6,427 nucleotides of DNA. Origin: Anaerolineaceae bacterium UBA5224 (GTDB lineage Bacteria > Chloroflexota > Anaerolineae > Anaerolineales > Anaerolineaceae). Made by a program: the position numbers and the translations under genes. This document shows positions 1 through 5,641 of this stretch, piece by piece (positions within the stretch are counted from its first letter, which is position 1; each line of letters begins with the position of its first letter). The stretch spans positions 1 to 6,427 of the forward strand of contig DHUW01000108.1 of the NCBI GenBank assembly GCA_002409365.1. Direction: 5' to 3'. The notes below the pieces were generated by a model. That model ran no database searches. It was not told where the DNA came from and saw nothing but the letters and a program-made list of their open reading frames with translations.

Positions 1-1043
1 CGCTCAGCTTCCTCAGCGTTTTGCAGTTCTTCAATGAAGGTGTCCAGCTCGTAGCCGTCCATCACACCAGCCAGGTTATAAGACGAGACATTGATGCGGT
101 GATCCGTAACCCGTGACTGGGGGTAATTGTAGGTGCGGATCTTCTCTGAGCGTTCGCCTGTACCGATCTGAGAGCGGCGGGTGGCGTCCAATTCATTCTG
201 GCGTTTTTCCATTTCCATTTCATACAGACGCGCTTTGAGCACACTCATCGCCCGGAGCTTGTTTTGCAGTTGGGAGCGTTCGTCCTGGCAGGCGACTATG
301 ATGCCAGTTGGTTTGTGATGAATACGTACAGCGGTCATGTTTTTCTGTACGTTCTGTCCGCCAGCGCCTGCCGATTTGAAGACATCAATTTCAATGTCAG
401 ACTCAGGGATTTCGATCTCAAAGTCGTCGACTTCCGCCAAAACGGCAACGGTGACGGTCGAAGTATGAATACGCCCTTGCGATTCAGTTTCAGGCACGCG
501 CTGAACGCGGTGGACGCCGGATTCGAACTTGAAACGGGAATAGGCACCCTTGCCCTTGATGCCCAAAGTGACTTCTTTGTAACCACCGATACCAGTTTCG
601 TTCGCTGAGATGATCTCAGTCTTATAGTGATGAAGGTCAGCATATTTCAGGTACATTCGCAGCAGATCTGCCACGAACAAACCAGCCTCATCGCCGCCGG
701 TGCCAGCCCGGATCTCAACAATGACGCTTCGTTCATCACGCGGGTCTTTGGGCACTAATTTTGATTTGAGCAAATCTTCCAGCTCTTCCTTGCGAGCATG
801 CAGCTCTTCCAGCTCCATCTTCGCCAAGTCGAGCATTTCGCCTTCAGAGGCTTCAATCAGTTGCCGGGTCTCTTCAGTTTTTGCCAGGTTTTCTTTGTAT
901 TCCCGAGCAAGCGTAACGATAGGCTCCAGGTCAGAGCGTTCTTTTGAGAGTTCAGCCGCAAGCTGATAATCCTGCCCAACCTCTGCCAGGCGTTTTTCAA
1001 GATCGTCGAAATGTTCAAGAATTGATTCAAGTTTATCTAACAT
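1..1043 (-). CDS. prfA: Peptide chain release factor 1 (RF1), C-terminus cut by window edge
   Basis: This is a class I release factor. It recognises UAA and UAG in the ribosomal A site and triggers hydrolysis of peptidyl-tRNA. The reverse-strand frame is open from an ATG at 1043 to the left edge, giving 347 codons; the family is usually about 355-360 residues, so only the last few are missing. An N-terminal coiled, charged domain (about 1-100) begins MLDKLESILEHFDDLEKRL. AGTGGDEAG follows at about 113, then VHRVQRVPETESQGRIHTS, whose PET (184-186) is the RF1-type PxT anticodon-like tripeptide; RF2 would have SPF. The catalytic GGQ lies at 228-230 within SAGAGGQNVQKN. The PxT motif and the absence of the RF2 programmed frameshift identify RF1 rather than RF2. 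No strong Shine-Dalgarno is seen; GGGAAACGA, about 9 bases upstream, is the best candidate. The gene is divergent from the phosphatase gene at 1245. Confidence 0.97.
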   Translation of the reverse strand, partial: MLDKLESILEHFDDLEKRLAEVGQDYQLAAELSKERSDLEPIVTLAREYKENLAKTEETRQLIEASEGEMLDLAKMELEELHARKEELEDLLKSKLVPKDPRDERSVIVEIRAGTGGDEAGLFVADLLRMYLKYADLHHYKTEIISANETGIGGYKEVTLGIKGKGAYSRFKFESGVHRVQRVPETESQGRIHTSTVTVAVLAEVDDFEIEIPESDIEIDVFKSAGAGGQNVQKNMTAVRIHHKPTGIIVACQDERSQLQNKLRAMSVLKARLYEMEMEKRQNELDATRRSQIGTGERSEKIRTYNYPQSRVTDHRINVSSYNLAGVMDGYELDTFIEELQNAEEAE

Positions 1044-1076
1044 AGCATTTTCGTTTCCCAATAAATTCGGTAAAAG

Positions 1077-1085
1077 ATTATATCA
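1077..1085 (-). promoter_or_regulatory. Extended -10 promoter of prfA
   Basis: Read on the minus strand this is TGATATAAT, a perfect extended -10 element (TGnTATAAT). It would start transcription near 1070 and give a leader of about 27 bases before the prfA ATG at 1043. No good -35 hexamer is found at 16-18 bases, which is common for extended -10 promoters. The position between divergent genes and the fit to the consensus support the call; no experimental start is known. Confidence 0.6.
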
Positions 1086-1222
1086 TTCCGTGCAAGGTAT
1101 TTTTGTAGGAGTAATGTCTATTATTTGTCGGATGGACCGAAGAGATGTGTTTTTGTATCTCGCAGACCGGGAAGAAGAACAACCGAAGATGTTCAATGAG
1201 AAAAAAACCACCCTCCAGCGTG

Positions 1223-1228
1223 TATAAT
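1223..1228 (+). promoter_or_regulatory. Possible -10 box (TATAAT) for the phosphatase/CorC genes
   Basis: A perfect TATAAT hexamer lies 16 bases before the ATG at 1245. No recognisable -35 is found at the usual distance; the corresponding positions are an A-rich run near 1200-1207. If it is used, transcription would begin around 1235, leaving a leader of only about 10 bases that barely contains the GGAGG ribosome-binding site. It may therefore be a chance match, or the real promoter may lie further upstream. Confidence 0.4.
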
Positions 1229-1235
1229 CTTCTAC

Positions 1236-1240
1236 GGAGG
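1236..1240 (+). promoter_or_regulatory. Shine-Dalgarno site fixing the phosphatase start
   Basis: GGAGG lies 4 bases before the ATG at 1245. The protein from this ATG starts directly with the family's first beta strand and the RHxxS motif, so site and start agree. Confidence 0.7.
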
Positions 1241-1244
1241 ACGC

Positions 1245-1991
1245 ATGCAGCTATATTTAATTCGCCACGCACAATCAACCAACAATGTCAGTTGGGATCA
1301 AAAAGACACAAACGGTTACATCCGCAGTTCCGACCCACATCTCACTGATCTGGGTGTAAAGCAAGCTCAGACATTAGGCTCTTTTATTGCTTCCCAGCCA
1401 TTTTCTGTACAGCCAAATGTTGGAGAATATCGCCATCGCGTTCACATTACGCACCTTTATTCAAGCTTGATGACCAGGGCAATCCAAACCGGAACGATCC
1501 TTTCTGATGCGCTTGGTATTCCCCTCTATGGTCTGCCGGAAGTGCACGAGATTGGGGGCATTTACCTGGAGACAGAAGAGAATGGCAATTCCTCCATCAG
1601 TATTGAGCATGGTGTTACACCAGCCTATCTGCGAGAGCATTTCCCTGCCTTGCGCCTGCATCAACCAATTGAAGAGCGAGGTTGGTGGCAGGGGGGCATG
1701 GAGCCAATTGATTCTCCTTTGATCAGGGCTCACGCAGTTTTGGACCTCTTAAGAGAACGCCATCTTCCATCAAATGACCGTGTAGCCATAGTGACTCATG
1801 GGGGTTTCTTCAATTCGTTGATTCGGCTAATTTTCAATATCCGCACTGACGAACCCGACAACCGCAATTTACCCACCTGGTTCTCTCTTTGTAATTGTGC
1901 CATCAGCCGCATCGATTTTGTAGATGATAGAGCAATTTGGGTTTACCATAACCGCACAACTTTTATGGACGATGATTTGGTGACCTGTTAG
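1245..1991 (+). CDS. Histidine phosphatase family protein (phosphoglycerate mutase-like)
   Basis: This is a 248-residue member of the histidine phosphatase (phosphoglycerate mutase) superfamily, which transfers a phosphoryl group through a phosphohistidine. The N-terminus MQLYLIRHAQSTNN carries the RHxxS catalytic motif, with R7 and H8 as the nucleophile pair. The rest of the phosphate pocket is R78 in SSLMTRAIQT, E102 in EVHEIGGI and the second histidine H185 in IVTHGGFFNS. All core residues are present, so it should be active. Between E102 and H185 is a long insertion with YLREHFP (128-134) and RGWWQGGMEP (145-154), more than a minimal cofactor-dependent mutase needs. I read it as a separate phosphatase subfamily, not glycolytic GpmA. 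No signal peptide is seen, so it is probably cytoplasmic. The substrate cannot be read from the sequence; the gene might act on a sugar phosphate, a nucleotide or a cobalamin precursor. Its stop overlaps the next gene's ribosome-binding site, so the two are probably co-transcribed. Confidence 0.9.
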   Translation: MQLYLIRHAQSTNNVSWDQKDTNGYIRSSDPHLTDLGVKQAQTLGSFIASQPFSVQPNVGEYRHRVHITHLYSSLMTRAIQTGTILSDALGIPLYGLPEVHEIGGIYLETEENGNSSISIEHGVTPAYLREHFPALRLHQPIEERGWWQGGMEPIDSPLIRAHAVLDLLRERHLPSNDRVAIVTHGGFFNSLIRLIFNIRTDEPDNRNLPTWFSLCNCAISRIDFVDDRAIWVYHNRTTFMDDDLVTC

Positions 1992-1993
1992 GA
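1990..1993 (+). promoter_or_regulatory. Ribosome-binding site overlapping the phosphatase stop codon
   Basis: AGGA, 5 bases before the ATG at 1999, shares its first two bases with the TAG stop of the phosphatase gene (1989-1991). This arrangement suits translational coupling of the two genes and supports 1999 as the start. Confidence 0.55.
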
Positions 1994-1998
1994 TTCAA

Positions 1999-3318
1999 AT
2001 GAGTATTGTGATCGAGATTTTGGTTATTTTTTTATTGATCCTGTTGAACGGCATGTTTTCGATGTTCGAACTGGCGATGGTTTCGTCAAAAAAACCAAAG
2101 CTTGAACAAGCGAAGGCTGAGGGTGATATTAAGGCTGCCAAAGCGCTCGAACTCCTGGAAAAACCTAATAAATTCCTCTCAACCGTCCAAATAGGTATCT
2201 CCCTGATCAGCATCCTCTCCGGTGCATTCGGTGGTGCCAATATAGCCATGAATATGAGCAACTGGCTGGTGAGACAGGGGATGAATGCGGGGCTTGCAGA
2301 CGCTCTTTCCCTGACAATCGTGGTCCTGTTTATTACCTTTTTCTCGATCGTGATCGGTGAATTGATACCCAAGCGTATCGCTCTAAATGATCCCGAAGGA
2401 GTTGCCCGGAGTTTGTCAGGTTTTATGAGCGTGGTCTCCAACCTGAGCAATCCATTAATCAAACTACTGGATTGGTCCACAGAATTAGGTATCAAAATTC
2501 TTGGTATCAAGCCCAGTAATGAACCTACGGTATCAGAAGAGGAGATCAGGCTCATGATCGCTGAAGGACGCTCCACAGGCGTGTTTAACCAGGCTGAGCA
2601 GGATTATGTGGAAGGCGTTTTCCGCTTTACTGAACGGCGGGTGGATGCCCTGATGACCCCCCGCGGCGACATCGATTGGATTGACCTGGATGATCCCCGG
2701 GAAATGATTGTACAGACCATCCGTCAAAGTAAGTTTTCCAGGCTGCCATTGGCTAAAGACAACCTCGACGAGTTTGTAGGAATGATCGACACCAAAGACC
2801 TGGTTGGGCTGGACCTGTATTCAGAGGATGTTGACTTCCAGTTGCTTGCCCATGATACGAACGTGATACCTGAAAATTCCTCGGCGTTGAATGCCTTTGA
2901 ACAATTTCGGGACACTGGCGTGCATGATGCCCTGGTAATTGATGAGTATGGAAGTGTGATCGGCATGGTGACACTGTTCGATGTACTGGAATCGATCGTA
3001 GGCGATATCCCTGTGGATGAAACGGATACCGATATTGAAGTTGTCGAGATGGGTGAGGAATCCTGGTCGCTTGATGGTATGCTGCCGATTGATGAATTGA
3101 AAGAGCTTCTTCACATCGAAAACTTGCCAGAAGAAGAAAAAGCTGGCTATAACACCTTGAGCGGGCTGGTGATGTACGAATTGGGCAGTATTCCAAAGAT
3201 CGGTGATTCCTTTGACATAGATGATTTTTCTTTCCATGTGACCGATATTGATGGGCTGCGTGTTGACCGTGTAGAGGTGACTCGCATTCTTCCAGAAGAG
3301 TCAAAGATTGAGAGATAA
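1999..3318 (+). CDS. CNNM/CorC-type membrane transporter, DUF21-CBS-CorC domains (copy 1)
   Basis: This 439-residue protein belongs to the hemolysin C/CorB-CorC/CNNM family, whose studied members move Mg2+ (and Co2+) across the cytoplasmic membrane. The DUF21 membrane domain (about 1-175) has hydrophobic helices at about 4-24, 58-78, 102-122 and a re-entrant or fourth segment at 140-160. It keeps N17 and E24 in NGMFSMFELAMVS, VQIGISLI in helix 2, and GELIPKRIA at 120-128. An acidic helical connector (EEEIRLMIAEG, 180-190) leads to a CBS pair (about 205-335) containing FTERRVDALMTPR and DEYGSVIGMVTLFDVLES, the nucleotide-sensing module. A C-terminal CorC_HlyC domain (about 350-430) contains LDGMLPIDELKELL and GYNTLSGLVMYELG. 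Length and domain order are normal for the family. Older database names such as 'hemolysin' are misleading. It lies 7 bases after the phosphatase gene and is followed by a paralog. The direction of transport and the ion are inferred from the family only. Confidence 0.93.
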   Translation: MSIVIEILVIFLLILLNGMFSMFELAMVSSKKPKLEQAKAEGDIKAAKALELLEKPNKFLSTVQIGISLISILSGAFGGANIAMNMSNWLVRQGMNAGLADALSLTIVVLFITFFSIVIGELIPKRIALNDPEGVARSLSGFMSVVSNLSNPLIKLLDWSTELGIKILGIKPSNEPTVSEEEIRLMIAEGRSTGVFNQAEQDYVEGVFRFTERRVDALMTPRGDIDWIDLDDPREMIVQTIRQSKFSRLPLAKDNLDEFVGMIDTKDLVGLDLYSEDVDFQLLAHDTNVIPENSSALNAFEQFRDTGVHDALVIDEYGSVIGMVTLFDVLESIVGDIPVDETDTDIEVVEMGEESWSLDGMLPIDELKELLHIENLPEEEKAGYNTLSGLVMYELGSIPKIGDSFDIDDFSFHVTDIDGLRVDRVEVTRILPEESKIER

Positions 3319-3320
3319 GG

Positions 3321-3345
3321 ACGGCAAGCCTGCCTGGCAGGTCGT
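3321..3345 (+). terminator. Weak hairpin after copy 1, possible attenuator
   Basis: Just after the TAA at 3316-3318, GCCTG (3328-3332) can pair with CAGGT (3338-3342) around a 5-base loop. ACG (3321-3323) can pair with CGT (3343-3345) beyond a bulge. Only TTT follows, so it is a poor intrinsic terminator. It could partially reduce read-through into the second CorC gene or stabilise the mRNA end. Confidence 0.3.
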
Positions 3346-3388
3346 TTACATACTCCTCATACCAAGGAGACTAACCTGTTGTTTCCTC

Positions 3389-3397
3389 TGGTACAAT
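3389..3397 (+). promoter_or_regulatory. Possible extended -10 promoter for CorC copy 2
   Basis: TGGTACAAT matches the extended -10 form TGnTAnAAT with one deviation from TATAAT. It lies in the 113-base gap between the two paralogs and would start transcription near 3404, about 28 bases before the ATG at 3432. No clear -35 is visible. Together with the hairpin upstream it suggests that copy 2 can be expressed separately from copy 1. Confidence 0.4.
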
Positions 3398-3431
3398 TCA
3401 TCGTATCTCTACTCAAACACTTACTCTTGAA

Positions 3432-4733
3432 ATGCCAGTTTACGTAAACATAATCCTCATCTTTGTACTTTTCTTTTTCAATGCGATTTTCGCCATGTAC
3501 GAAATTGCCATGGTGTCTGCTCGCCGCACTCGTTTGCATCAGCGGATTGAAGATGGGCAACACGGCGCTGCTGTTGCGCTCAAGCTCCAAAACGACCCCA
3601 ACCAGGAATACCTTTCTGCTGTGCAGATCATGATCACACTTATCGATACCCTGGCGGGTGGCATTGGCGGCGCCATGCTGGCTGAGCCTTTGGCTGGTGT
3701 CTTGAAGCAGGTCAGTTTTCTTGCTCCTATTGCGGACACTTTGGCCTTTGTATTAGTGGTGGTGGTAATCACTTACTTTTCCATCGTACTTGGGGAGCTG
3801 ATCCCAAAGCGTATTGCCGTGAGTAAATCGGAAGATGTGGTCACCCAACTATCACCTGCAATTAACGTACTGACAATCGCATTAACTCCGCTTATTCGAC
3901 TCTTGAGTGCATCAACCAACCTTGGTATTAAAGTCTTTAACATTGATGTCACGAAAGAGCCCTACATCACTGAAGAAGAACTGAAAGGCTACATCCAGGA
4001 AGGCCGCCAGACTGGTGTTTTCGACGAAGCTGAGGAAGTCATGGTTGATGGCGTGTTCCGATTTAGCGAACGCAGGGTGGATGCCATCATGACACCTCAT
4101 ACTGAACTGGACTGGCTGGACCTGAATGATGGGCGGGAGGTAATGGTAAGGGAGATGCTCGAAAGCCCTTACTCACGCTTACCCGTTTCGGATGGTGACC
4201 TGGACCGCATCATCGGTATCGTGAGCGCCAAAGATCTGATGGGTGTAGATCTTTTTGCAGAAGATTTCGATATCCGTGATTACGCCAAGGAGCCGATGTT
4301 CTTCCCAGGTAACATGAAAGCGGTCAAGGCTTTTGAACAATTTCAGGCAACTGGTATTCACCAGGCGATTGTCATGGATGAGTATGGCGGCGTCGAGGGC
4401 ATGGTTACACTTTACGATGTGCTCGAATCGATTGTTGGGGACATCCCGCAGGATGAATTTGATACAGAAGTCGAAATCGAAGAACAAAAAGATGGCTCAT
4501 TGCTAATGGATGGACTGCTGCCGATTGATGTAGTGAAAGAAAAACTGAATGTTGAAATGTTGCCAGAGGAATATAAGGCAGGTTACCAAACTCTCAGCGG
4601 TTTTATCATGAACCAGATGGGAGTTATTCCAAAGGTCGGTCAGGGTTTTGAGTGGAATGGTTTTACATTCAAAGTCCTTGAAATGGACGGGCATCGCATA
4701 GAGCGCGTCCAGGTCTCAAAAAGCAACGATTAA
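3432..4733 (+). CDS. CNNM/CorC-type membrane transporter, DUF21-CBS-CorC domains (copy 2)
   Basis: This 433-residue paralog of the preceding gene has the same architecture. DUF21 helices lie at about 4-24, 59-83, 103-122 and 141-160; GELIPKRIA is at 121-129. A CBS pair spans about 206-337 (FSERRVDAIMTPH; DEYGGVEGMVTLYDVLES) and a CorC_HlyC domain about 353-429 (MDGLLPIDVVKEKL; GYQTLSGFIMNQMG). It aligns with copy 1 end to end with very few gaps; in the stretch starting FRF[T/S]ERRVDA I count 16 identities in 23 positions. Helix 2 differs: VQIMITLIDTLAGG replaces VQIGISLISILSGA, which puts an aspartate (D72) inside the membrane. The start is chosen because its N-terminus aligns with copy 1 and no in-frame ATG, GTG or TTG lies between it and the upstream stop at 3372. 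There is no convincing Shine-Dalgarno; AAGGAG at 3364 is too far away. Probable role: divalent cation transport, perhaps with a different ion preference or as a partner subunit of copy 1. Confidence 0.93.
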   Translation: MPVYVNIILIFVLFFFNAIFAMYEIAMVSARRTRLHQRIEDGQHGAAVALKLQNDPNQEYLSAVQIMITLIDTLAGGIGGAMLAEPLAGVLKQVSFLAPIADTLAFVLVVVVITYFSIVLGELIPKRIAVSKSEDVVTQLSPAINVLTIALTPLIRLLSASTNLGIKVFNIDVTKEPYITEEELKGYIQEGRQTGVFDEAEEVMVDGVFRFSERRVDAIMTPHTELDWLDLNDGREVMVREMLESPYSRLPVSDGDLDRIIGIVSAKDLMGVDLFAEDFDIRDYAKEPMFFPGNMKAVKAFEQFQATGIHQAIVMDEYGGVEGMVTLYDVLESIVGDIPQDEFDTEVEIEEQKDGSLLMDGLLPIDVVKEKLNVEMLPEEYKAGYQTLSGFIMNQMGVIPKVGQGFEWNGFTFKVLEMDGHRIERVQVSKSND

Positions 4734-4738
4734 TTCAC

Positions 4739-5623
4739 TTAAGCTGACCAGCGTGTGTAAATGGCGTGTGACAGTGCATGCCCGGCGCTTTCTTCGATAG
4801 TCACCAATTCGCCGCTTTCCAGGTTACCTTTCTTTCCAACAATTTGCTCAACAGCCTGGTGGGTCACCACCGCAGAGGCAGTAATGGCGTAAGCGGTCAT
4901 GATCACAAATCTTGCATCCTTAGCTAAAATGCCCTTGGTGGCTTCGATCAATTCAGGGATGCGTTTGAAGAAATCCCAAACTTCGCCGCTGGAGCCCCGC
5001 CCAAATTTGGGTGGATCCATAACGATCCCCTGGTAGGTGCTTCCTCGTCGGGCTTCGCGTTTGACGAATTTGAGAGCATCTTCAGCGATCCAGCGAATGG
5101 GTTTGTCTTGTAGTTTTGAGAGCTTGACATTCTGATTCGCCCAGGTAATGGCATGTTTGGATGAATCAACATGCGTCACTTCTGCACCGGCAGCAGCACC
5201 AGCCAGGGTGGCTGCGCCGGAATAACCAAATAAATTCAGCATTCGAAATGGCTTTTTACTGGCTTCGATCTGAGTTCTCAGCCAGTCCCAGTGGGTTGCC
5301 TGCTCGGGGAAAACGCCTACATGCCGCGATGATGACAGCTGCAGCTGAAATTTTAAGTCTTTATAGCTGATCGTCCATGATTTGTCCATGGAGTTCAGGA
5401 TCGTCCACTTGCCGCCATACTCCTGCTTCTCCTCGACCAACACCGCATTGGCTTTCTTCCATTCGCTGGAAGGCAAGCTTGTTGGCCAGATAGCCTGCGG
5501 ACGGGGACGGACCAGCAAGATATTGCCAAAACGTTCCAGCGTTTTACCGTCGCCGCTATCCAACAGCTGGTAATCTTTCCAATCAGGTGAGGTGGTCAGG
5601 ATGATGTTTTTGGGCAGGCTCAT
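4739..5623 (-). CDS. Class I SAM-dependent methyltransferase, RlmI/RlmK-like
   Basis: This 294-residue cytoplasmic enzyme is predicted to transfer a methyl group from S-adenosylmethionine, most likely to RNA. An N-terminal beta-rich segment (about 17-110) has DYQLLDSGDGKTLERFG and ILLVRPRPQAIWP, typical of COG1092-like methyltransferases. The Rossmann fold follows. Motif I is LNLFGYSGAATLAGAAAGA (129-147), the acidic residue binding the SAM ribose is D153 in THVDSSKHA, AEDALKF is at 180-186, and motif IV is DPPKFGRG (203-210). In rRNA cytosine-C5 methyltransferases of this group the DPPxF loop sits at the target base. The N-terminal PUA domain of E. coli RlmI is absent, and so is a second catalytic domain like that of RlmKL, so the substrate is uncertain. 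The start ATG has only a weak upstream GAGA. The stop is 5 bases from the convergent CorC gene, and the start is 18 bases after the membrane-protein gene, suggesting an operon with it. Confidence 0.88.
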   Translation of the reverse strand: MSLPKNIILTTSPDWKDYQLLDSGDGKTLERFGNILLVRPRPQAIWPTSLPSSEWKKANAVLVEEKQEYGGKWTILNSMDKSWTISYKDLKFQLQLSSSRHVGVFPEQATHWDWLRTQIEASKKPFRMLNLFGYSGAATLAGAAAGAEVTHVDSSKHAITWANQNVKLSKLQDKPIRWIAEDALKFVKREARRGSTYQGIVMDPPKFGRGSSGEVWDFFKRIPELIEATKGILAKDARFVIMTAYAITASAVVTHQAVEQIVGKKGNLESGELVTIEESAGHALSHAIYTRWSA

Positions 5624-5641
5624 AAGTTCTCGCTAACTCTA

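Noticed and set aside
264..608. Plus-strand open frame of 114 codons
   Set aside because: It lies wholly inside prfA on the opposite strand, and its product shows no family motif. The minus-strand frame encodes a textbook RF1.
1142..1161. Inverted repeat GAGAT...ATCTC around a T-rich loop in the divergent region
   Set aside because: The stem is only 5 base pairs with a 10-base loop, which is expected by chance. There is no T-run after it and no match to a known operator.
1078..1348. Small open frames on both strands across the prfA/phosphatase gap
   Set aside because: They overlap the promoters and the phosphatase start, lack convincing ribosome-binding sites and give low-complexity, unrecognisable products.
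2088..2094. Run of seven A in CorC copy 1 that fits a -1 slippery heptamer (A AAA AAA)
   Set aside because: A -1 shift would meet a stop four codons later. No stimulatory hairpin is evident, and the zero frame encodes a normal full-length protein.
2753..3304. Long minus-strand open frame of 183 codons within CorC copy 1
   Set aside because: It is antisense to a clear CBS/CorC coding region, its composition (many His, Arg, Ser and Pro) is typical of a shadow frame, and it has no domain signature.
4734..4738. Possible bidirectional terminator between the convergent genes
   Set aside because: Only 5 bases separate the stop codons, and I see no stable hairpin with a T-run around them.
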